A stretch of DNA of 64,000 nt from Tissierella praeacuta DSM 18095. Its GTDB lineage: Bacteria; Bacillota; Clostridia; Tissierellales; Tissierellaceae. Within the stretch, counting starts at the first letter, position 1, and each line of letters begins with the position of its first letter. Positions 6,401 to 15,699 of the stretch are shown here, in pieces. The position numbers and the translations under genes were made by a program. The notes beneath the pieces are model-generated. The model made no database searches. It worked only from the letters and a program-made list of their open reading frames with translations, and had not been told where the DNA came from. Where the stretch lies: assembly GCF_900128955.1 (NCBI RefSeq), contig NZ_FQTY01000001.1, forward strand, positions 62,001 to 126,000. Direction: 5' to 3'.

Positions 6401-9073
6401 ATGGATAAGAAAAAGTTAATGATTATAGATGGTAGTTCTTTATTACATAGAGCATTTTATGCTCTTCCACTACTATCCACTAAGGATGGGATATACACAA
6501 ATGGAATATATGGATTTTTGACCATGCTATATAAAGTGCAAGAAGAGAAAAAGCCTGACTATATTTGCGTAGCTTTTGATAAGAAAGGACCTACCTTTAG
6601 ACATGAAGCATACGATAAATATAAAGCCCATAGACAATCTACACCATCAGAATTAGCACAACAATTTCCAATTATAAGAGAAATTTTAGATGCTATGAAA
6701 ATTCATTATATAGAATTAACTGGTTTTGAAGCTGATGATATTGCAGGAACTTTAGCTAACATAGGAGAAGAGAATTCATTAGATGTTATTTTAGTTACTG
6801 GAGATAAGGACTATCTTCAATTGGCAACAGATAAGACTAAGATTTTAATTACAAGAAAGGGAATTACTGAATTAGAAGAGTTTGATAGGAGTATAATAAT
6901 AGATAAATACGGAATTACTCCAGAACAACTTATTGACTTGAAGGGTTTAATGGGAGATCAATCTGATAATATTCCTGGAGTTCCAGGAATTGGAGAAAAG
7001 ACAGGATTAAAGCTATTGAGAGAGTTTCAGACAATTGAAAATATATATGAAAACATAGATAATATTAGCGGGAAAAAGTTAAAGGAAAACTTAATTCAAA
7101 ACAAGGATATTGCATTTTTAAGTAAAAAACTTGGAGAAATAGTGACTACTGTGCCTATGGATACAAATCTTGAAGATTTAAAAATTAAAGATCCAGATTG
7201 GGAAAAATTAAGAAAGCTTTATAGGGAGTTAGAATTTAATAGTTTACTAGGCAAGGTTTTTGATAACTCAGCGGCCAATAATGAAGAATTAAATGAAACT
7301 CTAGAGTTCAATGTATTAGAAAAGATAAATTATAACGATTTAATTGATACTATTAAAAAAGAAAAAAAATTTGGATTTAAATTTATTACATCTGACACTA
7401 ACTATATCGAAGATGAAATAATAGCGTTAGGCATCAAAACTCAGGATACTCCAACTAATATTATTTATTTACAAGACCATAAAAAGAGTTTTATTAATAG
7501 TTTTAAACCTATTTTTGAAGATCAGACCATTGATAAAATAGGGCATAATTTAAAATCTGATATAGTAATATTATCAAGATTAGGAATTAAGGTTCAAAAT
7601 ATTACTTTTGATTCCATGATAGCCCAATATTTAATTAACCCCTCTCAGTCTTCATACTCTATAAATGAAATTGCCAGAGAATATTTGAATACCTATGGTG
7701 TAGATGAAGAAAGCTTGTTTGGAAAAGGTAAGAATAAAAGAAAGTTCATGGATTTAAGTAAAGAAGAGCTAGGTAATTATCTTTCCTTTATGTTAGATAC
7801 AGTATTAAATTTAGAATCTAAAATGAAAGAAATCATTAAAGAACAAGAGATGCTGGAGCTTTATTATAATGTGGAATTACCTTTAGTAGAGGTATTAGGT
7901 AGTATGGAATATTATGGTTTTAAAATAGATACAGATGAGTTAAAAAGGCTAGGTAAAGAATATGATGAAGAAATAAATTCGTTGACTAAGGAAATATATA
8001 CTTCAGCTGATATGGAGTTTAATATTAATTCGCCTAAACAATTAGGAGAGGTTTTATTTGATAAATTGTCACTACCAGTTATAAAGAAAACTAAGACAGG
8101 ATACTCTACAGATGCAGAAGTTTTAGATAAATTGAAAGAACAACATCCTATTATTGATAAAGTCCTTAGATATAGACAAATAGTAAAATTAAAATCAACT
8201 TATATAGATGGACTTTTAAATTTAATTAATAAAGATACAAATAGGGTTCATTCAAGTTTTAATCAAACAATAACTACCACAGGAAGAATAAGTAGTACAG
8301 AGCCGAACTTACAAAACATACCTATTAGAACAGATGATGGTAGAAAGATTAGAAAAGCTTTTATTGCAGAAAGCGAGAACTATGTTCTTGTTGATGCTGA
8401 CTATTCTCAAATTGAACTAAGGGTATTAGCTCATATATCTAAGGATCCCAAATTAATAGAAGCCTTTGTTAATAATGAGGATATTCATAGAAAGACTGCA
8501 TCAGAAGTGTTTAATGTATCTAAAGAAGAAGTCAGTTCTGTAATGAGAGGTAGGGCGAAGGCTGTAAACTTTGGGATAGTTTATGGAATTTCTGACTATG
8601 GGTTATCTAGAGATTTGAGTATTTCGAGAAAAGAAGCTAAAGAGTATATTGATAATTATTTAAAGAATTATAAGATGGTTAAAGAATATATGGAAAATAT
8701 AGTTGAAGAAGGTAAAGAGAAGGGATATGTAGAAACCATTCTTCATAGAAGAAGATATATTCCAGAACTTAGAGCCAAAAACTTTAACATTAAATCTTTT
8801 GGAGAACGTATAGCTATGAATACGCCTATACAAGGTTCAGCAGCAGACATAATAAAGATGGCTATGGTTAAAGTATATAATGAGTTAAAATCAAGAAATC
8901 TGAAATCAAGACTGATATTGCAAATTCATGATGAACTAATAATTGAAACACAGAAAGATGAAGTTGAGGAAGTAAGGAATATAATGAAAAACATAATGGA
9001 AAATTCAATAAAACTAAATGTACCTCTTATAGTAGACTTAGAGATAGGTGACAGTTGGTATGATACAAAATAA
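6401..9073 (+). CDS. polA: DNA polymerase I
   Basis: The 890-residue protein has the normal three-part layout. The 5' nuclease domain (about 1-290) holds FEADD and DQSDNIPGV motifs. A 3'-5' exonuclease-like domain (about 310-480) looks inactive: the first acidic motif, normally DxE, reads FKFITSD, and the third motif lacks the usual Y-x3-D. The polymerase domain (about 490-890) keeps motif A (DYSQIELR, about 667), motif B (RGRAKAVNFGIVYG, about 715) and motif C (QIHDELI, about 841). It fills gaps in repair and removes RNA primers. GGAGTGAT precedes the ATG. The stop overlaps the start region of coaE. Confidence 0.97.
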   Translation: MDKKKLMIIDGSSLLHRAFYALPLLSTKDGIYTNGIYGFLTMLYKVQEEKKPDYICVAFDKKGPTFRHEAYDKYKAHRQSTPSELAQQFPIIREILDAMKIHYIELTGFEADDIAGTLANIGEENSLDVILVTGDKDYLQLATDKTKILITRKGITELEEFDRSIIIDKYGITPEQLIDLKGLMGDQSDNIPGVPGIGEKTGLKLLREFQTIENIYENIDNISGKKLKENLIQNKDIAFLSKKLGEIVTTVPMDTNLEDLKIKDPDWEKLRKLYRELEFNSLLGKVFDNSAANNEELNETLEFNVLEKINYNDLIDTIKKEKKFGFKFITSDTNYIEDEIIALGIKTQDTPTNIIYLQDHKKSFINSFKPIFEDQTIDKIGHNLKSDIVILSRLGIKVQNITFDSMIAQYLINPSQSSYSINEIAREYLNTYGVDEESLFGKGKNKRKFMDLSKEELGNYLSFMLDTVLNLESKMKEIIKEQEMLELYYNVELPLVEVLGSMEYYGFKIDTDELKRLGKEYDEEINSLTKEIYTSADMEFNINSPKQLGEVLFDKLSLPVIKKTKTGYSTDAEVLDKLKEQHPIIDKVLRYRQIVKLKSTYIDGLLNLINKDTNRVHSSFNQTITTTGRISSTEPNLQNIPIRTDDGRKIRKAFIAESENYVLVDADYSQIELRVLAHISKDPKLIEAFVNNEDIHRKTASEVFNVSKEEVSSVMRGRAKAVNFGIVYGISDYGLSRDLSISRKEAKEYIDNYLKNYKMVKEYMENIVEEGKEKGYVETILHRRRYIPELRAKNFNIKSFGERIAMNTPIQGSAADIIKMAMVKVYNELKSRNLKSRLILQIHDELIIETQKDEVEEVRNIMKNIMENSIKLNVPLIVDLEIGDSWYDTK

Positions 9074-9677
9074 TTGTAGATTGGTAGGATTAACAGGTGG
9101 AATATCTACTGGAAAGTCTACGGTTTCTAAGATTATTATGGAAAAAGGATATACTGTAATTGATGCAGATAAAATTGCTAGGGAAGTTGTTGAATTTAAT
9201 AAGCCTGCATATCTACAAATAGTTGAAGAATTTGGAGATGGTATATTATTATATGATAAAACCATAGATAGAAAAGCATTAGGGAAGATTATCTTTAGCA
9301 GTAAAGAAGACAGAGAAAGATTGAACAATATCACTCATTCATATATATTTGAAGCTATAAAACTGAAAATAAATCAATTATGCTTTAATAGAACTATTAT
9401 ATTCTTAGATATTCCTTTATTGTTTGAACAGTATGAATTATGGGCGAAATATAATATTATATTTGATGAAATATGGTTAGTATATCTTGATAAAGATACT
9501 CAAATAGAAAGATTAATGAAAAGAGATGGCATATTAAAGGAAGAGGCTCTAAACAAGATAGAATCTCAAATGGATATAAATTATAAAAAAACAAAGTCTT
9601 CTAATATAATTGATAATAGTGGAGATATTGAATATTTAAAAGAACAGATAGATAAATTATTAAAAGGATTAATCTAA
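9060..9677 (+). CDS. coaE: Dephospho-CoA kinase
   Basis: The enzyme phosphorylates dephospho-CoA, the last step of coenzyme A synthesis. The P-loop GLTGGISTGKST lies at about residues 10-21, followed by DADKIAREV and later FLDIPLLFE and the LID-like RLMKRD segment, all typical of CoaE. Length is normal. The ATG at 9060 has AGGTG upstream; a GTG at 9048 in the same frame is possible but has a poorer site. The start overlaps the 3' end of polA by 14 bases, so translation is probably coupled. The polA-coaE-transglycosylase order is common in Clostridia. Confidence 0.95.
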   Translation: MIQNNCRLVGLTGGISTGKSTVSKIIMEKGYTVIDADKIAREVVEFNKPAYLQIVEEFGDGILLYDKTIDRKALGKIIFSSKEDRERLNNITHSYIFEAIKLKINQLCFNRTIIFLDIPLLFEQYELWAKYNIIFDEIWLVYLDKDTQIERLMKRDGILKEEALNKIESQMDINYKKTKSSNIIDNSGDIEYLKEQIDKLLKGLI

Positions 9678-9696
9678 TCTTGGAGGGGTTATTCTA

Positions 9697-10347
9697 TTGT
9701 TTAAAATAATAAAAGAAATTAAAAAACTTATTATATTAACTACTTTTCTGTTCTTGATAATTGTTGTAGGACTTACTTTTTTAGCTATAAGGTACCCTAT
9801 AGGATATAAGAATATTATAGTAAAATATTCTAAGGAATATAAGTTAGATCCATATTTAGTAGCTTCAATAATAAATGTTGAAAGTAAATATGATAAAGAC
9901 GCTATATCTCAGAAAAATGCCAGAGGGTTGATGCAAATATCACCTTCTACAGGAAAATGGGCTAGTGAGGTTTTGAAAATAGAAAATTATAGTGAAGATA
10001 CATTATTTGAACCTGAAATAAATATAAAAATAGGTACTTGGTATCTTAGTACTTTATTTAAAGAGTTTAATAATAATGTGGATTCTGTATTAGCAGCATA
10101 TAATGCAGGAAGTGGAAATGTAAGTAAATGGTTAAATGATGAAGAATATAGTTGTGATAATAATACACTGTCAATGATTCCTTATAAAGAAACAGAAGAC
10201 TATTTAGTAAGAGTTAAGAAAAGCTATAATGTATATAGTAAAATATATAAACAATATATAATGAATTCAAAGGGTAGTGATTCTTTTTATATAAATATAC
10301 TGAATAATATTAGAAAAATTATAAAAGAAATAATAAGAAGTGTATAA
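9697..10347 (+). CDS. Membrane-anchored lytic transglycosylase (SLT domain)
   Basis: The 216-residue protein has an N-terminal membrane anchor (about residues 10-33) and an SLT domain outside the cell. The domain begins YKLDPYLVASIINVESKY, with the catalytic Glu in the ESKY motif. It continues with ARGLMQISPSTGKWA and AAYNAGSGNVSKW, which shape the active site. It cleaves peptidoglycan glycan strands. The start is TTG with GGAGGGG upstream. It lies 19 bp after coaE and 15 bp before the binding-protein gene, so all are probably in one operon. Confidence 0.92.
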   Translation: MFKIIKEIKKLIILTTFLFLIIVVGLTFLAIRYPIGYKNIIVKYSKEYKLDPYLVASIINVESKYDKDAISQKNARGLMQISPSTGKWASEVLKIENYSEDTLFEPEINIKIGTWYLSTLFKEFNNNVDSVLAAYNAGSGNVSKWLNDEEYSCDNNTLSMIPYKETEDYLVRVKKSYNVYSKIYKQYIMNSKGSDSFYINILNNIRKIIKEIIRSV

Positions 10348-10362
10348 TAAGGTGGAATAAAA

Positions 10363-12099
10363 ATGAACTTAAAAAAATTCTGGTATTTAACTCTGATTAT
10401 TTTAATAATGATTGTAATTATAGGCTGTGATAAAAATGATTCAACTATAGAAAATGATACTAATAGTGAAAATAAAGATGAAGTTGTGGAGTATACTCCA
10501 GAGGAGGGGGGGCAAATAATTGTTCCTCTAACTAATTTTAACACATTAAATCCTTTAATTACGGAAAATAGTAGTTATTATTTTCTATCTAAGTTAATTT
10601 TTGAGGGCTTGTTTGAGTTTGATAAAGATTTAAATGTAAAAAATCAATTAGCGGATTCTTACAATATAAAGGACGATGGTAGAATCATCGAAATTAAACT
10701 AAAAAACAATATTTTCTGGCATGATGGTGAGAGATTTAAACCAGAAGATGTAGTTTTTACAGTAAATACTATTAAATATGCTAGTGCTGATAGTACGTAT
10801 AAGCAAATGTTTACAAATGCTATGGGTTCAAGGGTTATGTCTGATACAAGAAAGATATTAGATGTAAGTGTCAAAGATAGTGATAGCATAGTAATTACAT
10901 TTGATAAAGGATTTAGTAATAATCTTGAAGTGCTGACTTTTCCTATAATACCAAAACATATTTTTACTTCAGGAAAAGGCGGTAATAATTATTTTGCTAA
11001 AGCATTAGAAACAAGTAATTATAGGCCAATAGGGACAGGACCGTTTAAATTTGAAAGTTATGAAAATATGAAGGAAATAAGATTATCTGCTAATGATAAA
11101 TATAGGGATGGCAAACCATATATTAATGAGATAATAGGAAGAGTATTGGAAAATGAAGAAGATATTTTAACAGCATTTGAAACAGGACAGATAAATATAG
11201 CTACAACAGTAGACGTTGATTGGGATAAATATAGTCAAAATAGTAGGATTAAATCATTGGAATTTGTATCTGGAAACTATGAGTTTTTAGGTTTTAATTT
11301 TAGAAAGGAATTATTTTCAGGAGAAAAAGGACAAGGATTAAGACGAGCTATGGCATATGGAATAAATAGACAATCAATTATTCAGAAACTTTATCTAGGA
11401 CATGGAACTCAAATAGATGTTCCGCTTCATCCAGACTCTTGGTTATTATCTGAAAAAGCAAATACCTTTGGTTATAATTTAGAATTAGCAAAAGAAGAAT
11501 TAAAAAAAATAGGATGGAAAGATATTAATGATGATGGATTTTTAGAAGATGAAAATGGTAAGACTATTTCAATTAAAATTTTAACTAATTCATATAATCT
11601 GATGAGGTTTAGAACTGCAGAGATGATTAAGGATGATTTGAAAAAATTAGGGATTAATGCTACTATTTATCCGGAGAATAAGAAACAAGATAATATTACT
11701 ATAGAAGATATTAAGAAACAATGGACAGAAATAAATCAATTTATAAATGGGAGTGACTATGATATAGTCATTCTTGGCTGGCAGTTATCTGTAATACCTG
11801 ACTTGTCCTTTGCTTTTCATAGTTCACAAATTTCATATAATACAAACTTCATTAGATATTCTAATGAAAATATGGATAAATTACTTCAAAACACTTTTTT
11901 AGTGACAACTAGAGAAGAAAAGTTAAAGGCATATGATGAACTGCAAGGCTTTATAGTTGAGGATTTACCTTATTTAAGTTTATTCTTTAAAAACAAAGCA
12001 TTATTAATTGATAATAAAATAATAGGGGATTTTGAACCAACTTTCTTTAATATATATAAAGGTATAGAAAAATGTTATATACCTAAGAGTTTACAATAA
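10363..12099 (+). CDS. Peptide ABC transporter substrate-binding lipoprotein (orphan)
   Basis: This is a family 5 solute-binding protein (DppA/OppA type) of 578 residues. The signal ends in the lipobox IIGC with C22 lipidated. Family features include TLNPLI, FWHDGERFKPEDV, a GTGPFKFESY strand and LRRAMAYGINRQ. No permease or ATPase gene is adjacent, so it either feeds a transporter encoded elsewhere, perhaps the Dpp-type importer near 54 kb, or acts as a sensor. Its place behind a lytic transglycosylase would fit binding of murein peptides, but that is inference. A DNDGFLED-like acidic stretch near 390 could bind calcium. Confidence 0.88.
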   Translation: MNLKKFWYLTLIILIMIVIIGCDKNDSTIENDTNSENKDEVVEYTPEEGGQIIVPLTNFNTLNPLITENSSYYFLSKLIFEGLFEFDKDLNVKNQLADSYNIKDDGRIIEIKLKNNIFWHDGERFKPEDVVFTVNTIKYASADSTYKQMFTNAMGSRVMSDTRKILDVSVKDSDSIVITFDKGFSNNLEVLTFPIIPKHIFTSGKGGNNYFAKALETSNYRPIGTGPFKFESYENMKEIRLSANDKYRDGKPYINEIIGRVLENEEDILTAFETGQINIATTVDVDWDKYSQNSRIKSLEFVSGNYEFLGFNFRKELFSGEKGQGLRRAMAYGINRQSIIQKLYLGHGTQIDVPLHPDSWLLSEKANTFGYNLELAKEELKKIGWKDINDDGFLEDENGKTISIKILTNSYNLMRFRTAEMIKDDLKKLGINATIYPENKKQDNITIEDIKKQWTEINQFINGSDYDIVILGWQLSVIPDLSFAFHSSQISYNTNFIRYSNENMDKLLQNTFLVTTREEKLKAYDELQGFIVEDLPYLSLFFKNKALLIDNKIIGDFEPTFFNIYKGIEKCYIPKSLQ

Positions 12100-12107
12100 A
12101 TTTGATA

Positions 12108-12136
12108 TTGTAAAAATTCTAGATATGTAGTAAAAT
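12108..12136 (+). promoter_or_regulatory. Promoter of tRNA-Leu (GAG)
   Basis: TTGTAA, a 17-base spacer and TAAAAT end 17 bases before the tRNA. Sixteen bases of the spacer region (12112-12127) recur exactly at 12323-12338 ahead of apt. Confidence 0.45.
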
Positions 12137-12153
12137 GTACTGGTAATTTAATT

Positions 12154-12241
12154 GCAGAGGTGGCGGAACAGGTAGACGCGATAGTTTGAGGGGCTATTAG
12201 TGGGAAACACTGTGAGAGTTCGAGTCTCTTCCTCTGCACCA
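12154..12241 (+). tRNA. tRNA-Leu (GAG)
   Basis: A class II tRNA of 88 bases: acceptor GCAGAGG/CCTCTGC, anticodon loop TTGAGGG giving GAG, a long variable arm (TAGTGGGAAACACTG), T-loop GTTCGAGTC and an encoded CCA. It reads CUC and CUU codons. Confidence 0.95.
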
Positions 12242-12267
12242 AACAAAACCAATAATGAGTAAAATAG

Positions 12268-12304
12268 AAGCGAATACCATTTTACATTTGAGTATTCGCT
12301 TTTT
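12268..12304 (+). terminator. Terminator after tRNA-Leu (GAG)
   Basis: AAGCGAATAC pairs with GTATTCGCTT around a short loop, followed by TTTT. Confidence 0.75.
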
Positions 12305-12382
12305 AAAATAAAAATAATAGAAAAAAATTCTAGATATGATAAACTAATATGGTAAATATATTAATAGAATGGGGAGATTTAC

Positions 12383-12901
12383 TTGGAGCTTAAATCTAAA
12401 ATAAGGATAATTGAGGATTTTCCTGAGAAAGGCATTAGTTTTAAGGATATAACAACTTTGCTAAAAGATGGTAAAGCCTTCAAAGATGTTATAGATAGGA
12501 TAGTAGAAGATTTAAAAGGTAAGGAGATAGATTATATAGCTGGGCCAGAAGCTAGAGGATTTGTAATTGGTTCAGCAGTTGCTTATGCCTTAGGAGTTGG
12601 ATTTATTCCTATTAGGAAGCCAGGCAAATTGCCGGCAGAAGTAGTTAGTCATAAATATGAATTAGAATATGGCAGTAATACTTTAGAATTACATCTTGAT
12701 GCAATTGAAAATGGGAAAAAGGTAGTTGTAGTAGACGATTTATTGGCAACAGGAGGGACTATATTATCTGTAATTAATTTAATAGAGTCTATTGGAGGAG
12801 AAGTAGTAGCATTAGAATTCTTGATTGAATTAGAATCTCTAAAAGGAAGAAAAAAACTACAGGATTATCATATAAATTCATTAGTTAAATATAATATATA
12901 A
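12383..12901 (+). CDS. apt: Adenine phosphoribosyltransferase
   Basis: It converts adenine and PRPP to AMP in purine salvage. The 172-residue length is normal. The N-terminal [17 protein letters not shown] segment, [10 protein letters not shown] and the PRPP-binding [13 protein letters not shown] (about residues 115-128) are all present. The start is TTG, supported by GGGGAG at the right distance; no ATG fits the conserved N-terminus. It stands alone between tRNA-Leu and the rnf leader. The nucleoside importer and hydrolase near 58-63 kb would supply its substrates. Confidence 0.96.
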   Translation: MELKSKIRIIEDFPEKGISFKDITTLLKDGKAFKDVIDRIVEDLKGKEIDYIAGPEARGFVIGSAVAYALGVGFIPIRKPGKLPAEVVSHKYELEYGSNTLELHLDAIENGKKVVVVDDLLATGGTILSVINLIESIGGEVVALEFLIELESLKGRKKLQDYHINSLVKYNI

Positions 12902-13341
12902 AGTGTTATAGTAAGCATGAAAGTAAATATAAATTTTTTGTAACAATTTCTAAAAAAATAAAGTTTAGTTAAATATTGACAAACATTAGACAAATTGAAA
13001 ATTTAGTGAATTCACTATAATTTTAACTAGTTAAAATTATTTCAGAAATTGAGAACATGTGTATAATCATTATAATCATGTTCTCTTATTATACCTATAA
13101 TTACATTAAAGTTATGTCATGATAAATCTTTACTTACTTTACTGAACAATAAATAAAATGCAAAAAATTACAGAAAAATTAACAATGATTGTGTACTAAT
13201 TGACAGTCTTTTACAGGGAGCATTTGTGTACAATACAAGCTTTTAATGTTATAATGAAATAGGTTATATGTTAGTTCAAATAAATTATGACTTAGATATT
13301 TAATGTAAATTATTAAAATATTAATAGAGAGGTGGAAGCGA
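12902..13341 (+). promoter_or_regulatory. Leader region of the rnf operon with palindromes
   Basis: This 440-base gap has no gene. It holds a perfect 14-bp palindrome (13004-13017), a perfect 24-bp palindrome (13017-13040, ATAATTTTAACT and its reverse complement), a 9-bp-stem hairpin (GAGAACATG/CATGTTCTC, 13051-13085) followed by TTATTAT, and a promoter-like pair TGTACA (13227-13232), 17 bases, TATAAT (13250-13255). The palindromes may be operators or part of an upstream transcript that is terminated; sequence alone cannot decide. Confidence 0.5.
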
Positions 13342-14670
13342 ATGAAACTTGATAATCTCACTTTTAAGGGTGGGGTAAATGTACCACATAACAAAGAGTT
13401 GACAGAAAAACAAGCTTTAGAATATGCAAAAGAGCCAAGCATAGTATATATACCGTTGCACCAACATACAGGAGCACCTTGTGAAGCTATTGTTAATGTT
13501 GGGGATAGGGTTAAAGTAGGACAAAAAATTGGAGAGTCCCAAGCCTTTGTATCTGCACCGATTCACTCTAGTATTGCTGGTACAGTAAAAAATATAACGA
13601 CAATAACTACACCTACAGGAATAAGTTCTAAATGTATAGTTATTGAATCAGATGGTAGTAATGAAAAGGATGAAACAATTAAGCCTAGGGGAAACTTAGA
13701 CAAGCTTTCTTCTAAAGAAATAATTGAAATTGTCAAAGAAGCAGGAATAACAGGTATGGGTGGAGCTGGGTTTCCTACTCATGTAAAATTATCACCACCA
13801 CCTGATAAAACAATAGACACAGTTATTATTAACGGTGCAGAATGCGAGCCATTTCTAACTTCAGACCATAGATTAATGTTAGAAATGCCAGAAAAAGTTA
13901 TATTTGGTTTAAGAGCAATAATGAAAGCATTAAATGTAGAAAAAGGATTTATTGGGATTGAAAGCAATAAGATGGATGCTGTAAATGCATTGAAGTCAGT
14001 AATTAAACCTGAATATAACATAGACATAGTTACTTTAAAAGTAAAATATCCGCAAGGTGATGAAAAAAGACTTATAAATGCTATTACTGGAAGGAAGGTG
14101 CCTTCTGGAGGATTGCCAATGGATGTTAGTTGTGTAGTAAATAATGTAAGTACAGCTAAAGCTATAGCAGAAGCCATATTAGAGGGTAAACCTTTATATG
14201 AAAGGGTCGTAACTGTTACAGGAAATGGGGTTAATAATCCAAAAAACCTTGTAGTGAAAATAGGAACACCATTTCAAGAAGTAATAGGCGAAGCTGGAGG
14301 ATTTAACGGTGTACCAGGCAAAGTAATAATGGGTGGACCTATGATGGGATTAAGCCAATTTTCTACAGAGGTACCGGTAATTAAGGGTTCAGGAGGAATT
14401 CTTGTACTTACAGAGAAAGAAGCTCTCCCTGAAAAAGCTTCACCATGTATAAAATGTGGAAAATGTATAGATGCCTGTCCAGTACATTTACAACCCTTAT
14501 TTATCTCAGCTTATGCTCTTAAAAAGGACTTTCAAGGCGCTGAGAAGTGTGGAGTTTTAGATTGTGTAGAATGTGGTTCATGTTCTTTTATATGTCCTGC
14601 AAAGCGACCATTGGTAGAATCTATAAGATTTGCAAAAAGAGAAGTCCTTTCTAAAAGAAAAAAATCATAG
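13342..14670 (+). CDS. rnfC: Rnf complex subunit RnfC (NADH-oxidising)
   Basis: RnfC is the peripheral subunit that exchanges electrons with NAD. The 442-residue protein has a barrel-sandwich N-terminus, an Nqo1-like flavin/NADH region with GMGGAGFPTHVK at about 140, an SLBB segment, and two 4Fe-4S motifs near the C-terminus (CIKCGKCIDACP and CVECGSCSFICP). GAGAGGTGG precedes the ATG. It opens the rnfCDGEAB operon, which in acetogens and related anaerobes couples ferredoxin oxidation by NAD to Na+ or H+ export. Confidence 0.97.
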   Translation: MKLDNLTFKGGVNVPHNKELTEKQALEYAKEPSIVYIPLHQHTGAPCEAIVNVGDRVKVGQKIGESQAFVSAPIHSSIAGTVKNITTITTPTGISSKCIVIESDGSNEKDETIKPRGNLDKLSSKEIIEIVKEAGITGMGGAGFPTHVKLSPPPDKTIDTVIINGAECEPFLTSDHRLMLEMPEKVIFGLRAIMKALNVEKGFIGIESNKMDAVNALKSVIKPEYNIDIVTLKVKYPQGDEKRLINAITGRKVPSGGLPMDVSCVVNNVSTAKAIAEAILEGKPLYERVVTVTGNGVNNPKNLVVKIGTPFQEVIGEAGGFNGVPGKVIMGGPMMGLSQFSTEVPVIKGSGGILVLTEKEALPEKASPCIKCGKCIDACPVHLQPLFISAYALKKDFQGAEKCGVLDCVECGSCSFICPAKRPLVESIRFAKREVLSKRKKS

Positions 14671-14688
14671 TAGTTAGGAGGAAATTTA

Positions 14689-15699
14689 ATGGAAGGTAAA
14701 GTGATAAATACTACAAAGACAGATTCATCAATCTCAGAGATGTTGATAGTATCTTCTTCACCTCATATTAGATCTAATGAATCTGTTAAGAGGATAATGT
14801 TAGATGTAATAATAGCTTTAATACCAGCAATAATTGGCTCAGTTTATTTTTTTGGGCTTAATGCATTAAAACTAATATTAATATCTATATCATCAGCTGT
14901 ATTTTTTGAAGCAGCGATACAAAAATTATTTAAAAAGGAAATTACTATAAATGATTATAGTGCAGTAATAACAGGTATTTTAATAGCTTTTAATTTACCA
15001 GCTAACGCTCCTTGGTGGATTCCAGTATTTGGTTCTGGATTTGCTATTATTGTTGTAAAACAATGTTTTGGTGGAATAGGTTGTAATTTTATGAATCCAG
15101 CATTAGCAGCGAGAGCTGTACTACTTGCTTCATGGCCAGATATAATGGCTAATTATGTATTGCCAGGTGCAGATGCAGTAACTGGAGCAACTCCATTAGC
15201 CATTATGAAATATGGTGCAGCAGATGCAGGAGCTTCTGCCACAGTGTCAGAAGCAGCAGCAAAATTGCCATCATTGATGGATATGTTTCTTGGAAATATA
15301 GGAGGGGCAATTGGAGAAACTTCTACATTATTGTTACTTATAGGTGCATTATATTTAATAATTAGAAAAGTTATAAATTGGAAAATTCCAGTTGTTTATA
15401 TAGTCACAACAACCATATTATTATTAATATTAGGTGTCGAAACAAATCAACTTATATATCATATTTTAGGTGGAGGATTAATACTAGGGGCATTTTTTAT
15501 GGCAACAGATTATTCAACTACCCCTGTCACACCTCTTGGTCAAATAATATTTGGATTAGGTGCTGGAATTTTAACTGCTATTATTAGGGTAAAGGGAGGA
15601 TTCCCCGAAGGTGTTTCATATTCAATTCTTTTAATGAATGTTGCAAGCCCACTAATAGAGAAATTTACTGCACCAAAGATATTTGGGAGGGCGAAATAA
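14689..15699 (+). CDS. rnfD: Rnf complex subunit RnfD
   Basis: This integral membrane subunit has about eight to nine hydrophobic helices in 336 residues. It contains TGATPLA at about residues 165-171; the Thr of this motif carries covalent FMN in known RnfD/NqrB proteins. MATDYSTTPVTP near 275 is another family hallmark. TAGGAGGAAA precedes the ATG, and the stop directly abuts the rnfG start. The flavinyl transferase ApbE encoded at 29.2 kb is the probable modifier. Confidence 0.97.
   Translation: MEGKVINTTKTDSSISEMLIVSSSPHIRSNESVKRIMLDVIIALIPAIIGSVYFFGLNALKLILISISSAVFFEAAIQKLFKKEITINDYSAVITGILIAFNLPANAPWWIPVFGSGFAIIVVKQCFGGIGCNFMNPALAARAVLLASWPDIMANYVLPGADAVTGATPLAIMKYGAADAGASATVSEAAAKLPSLMDMFLGNIGGAIGETSTLLLLIGALYLIIRKVINWKIPVVYIVTTTILLLILGVETNQLIYHILGGGLILGAFFMATDYSTTPVTPLGQIIFGLGAGILTAIIRVKGGFPEGVSYSILLMNVASPLIEKFTAPKIFGRAK

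Noticed and set aside
13170-13190. Rex (NADH-sensing) operator before rnfC
   Set aside because: Only one half site (TTAACAA) is present; the partner TTGTTAA is missing.
13779-14177. Open frame of 132 residues on the minus strand in rnfC
   Set aside because: Shadow frame without translation signals.
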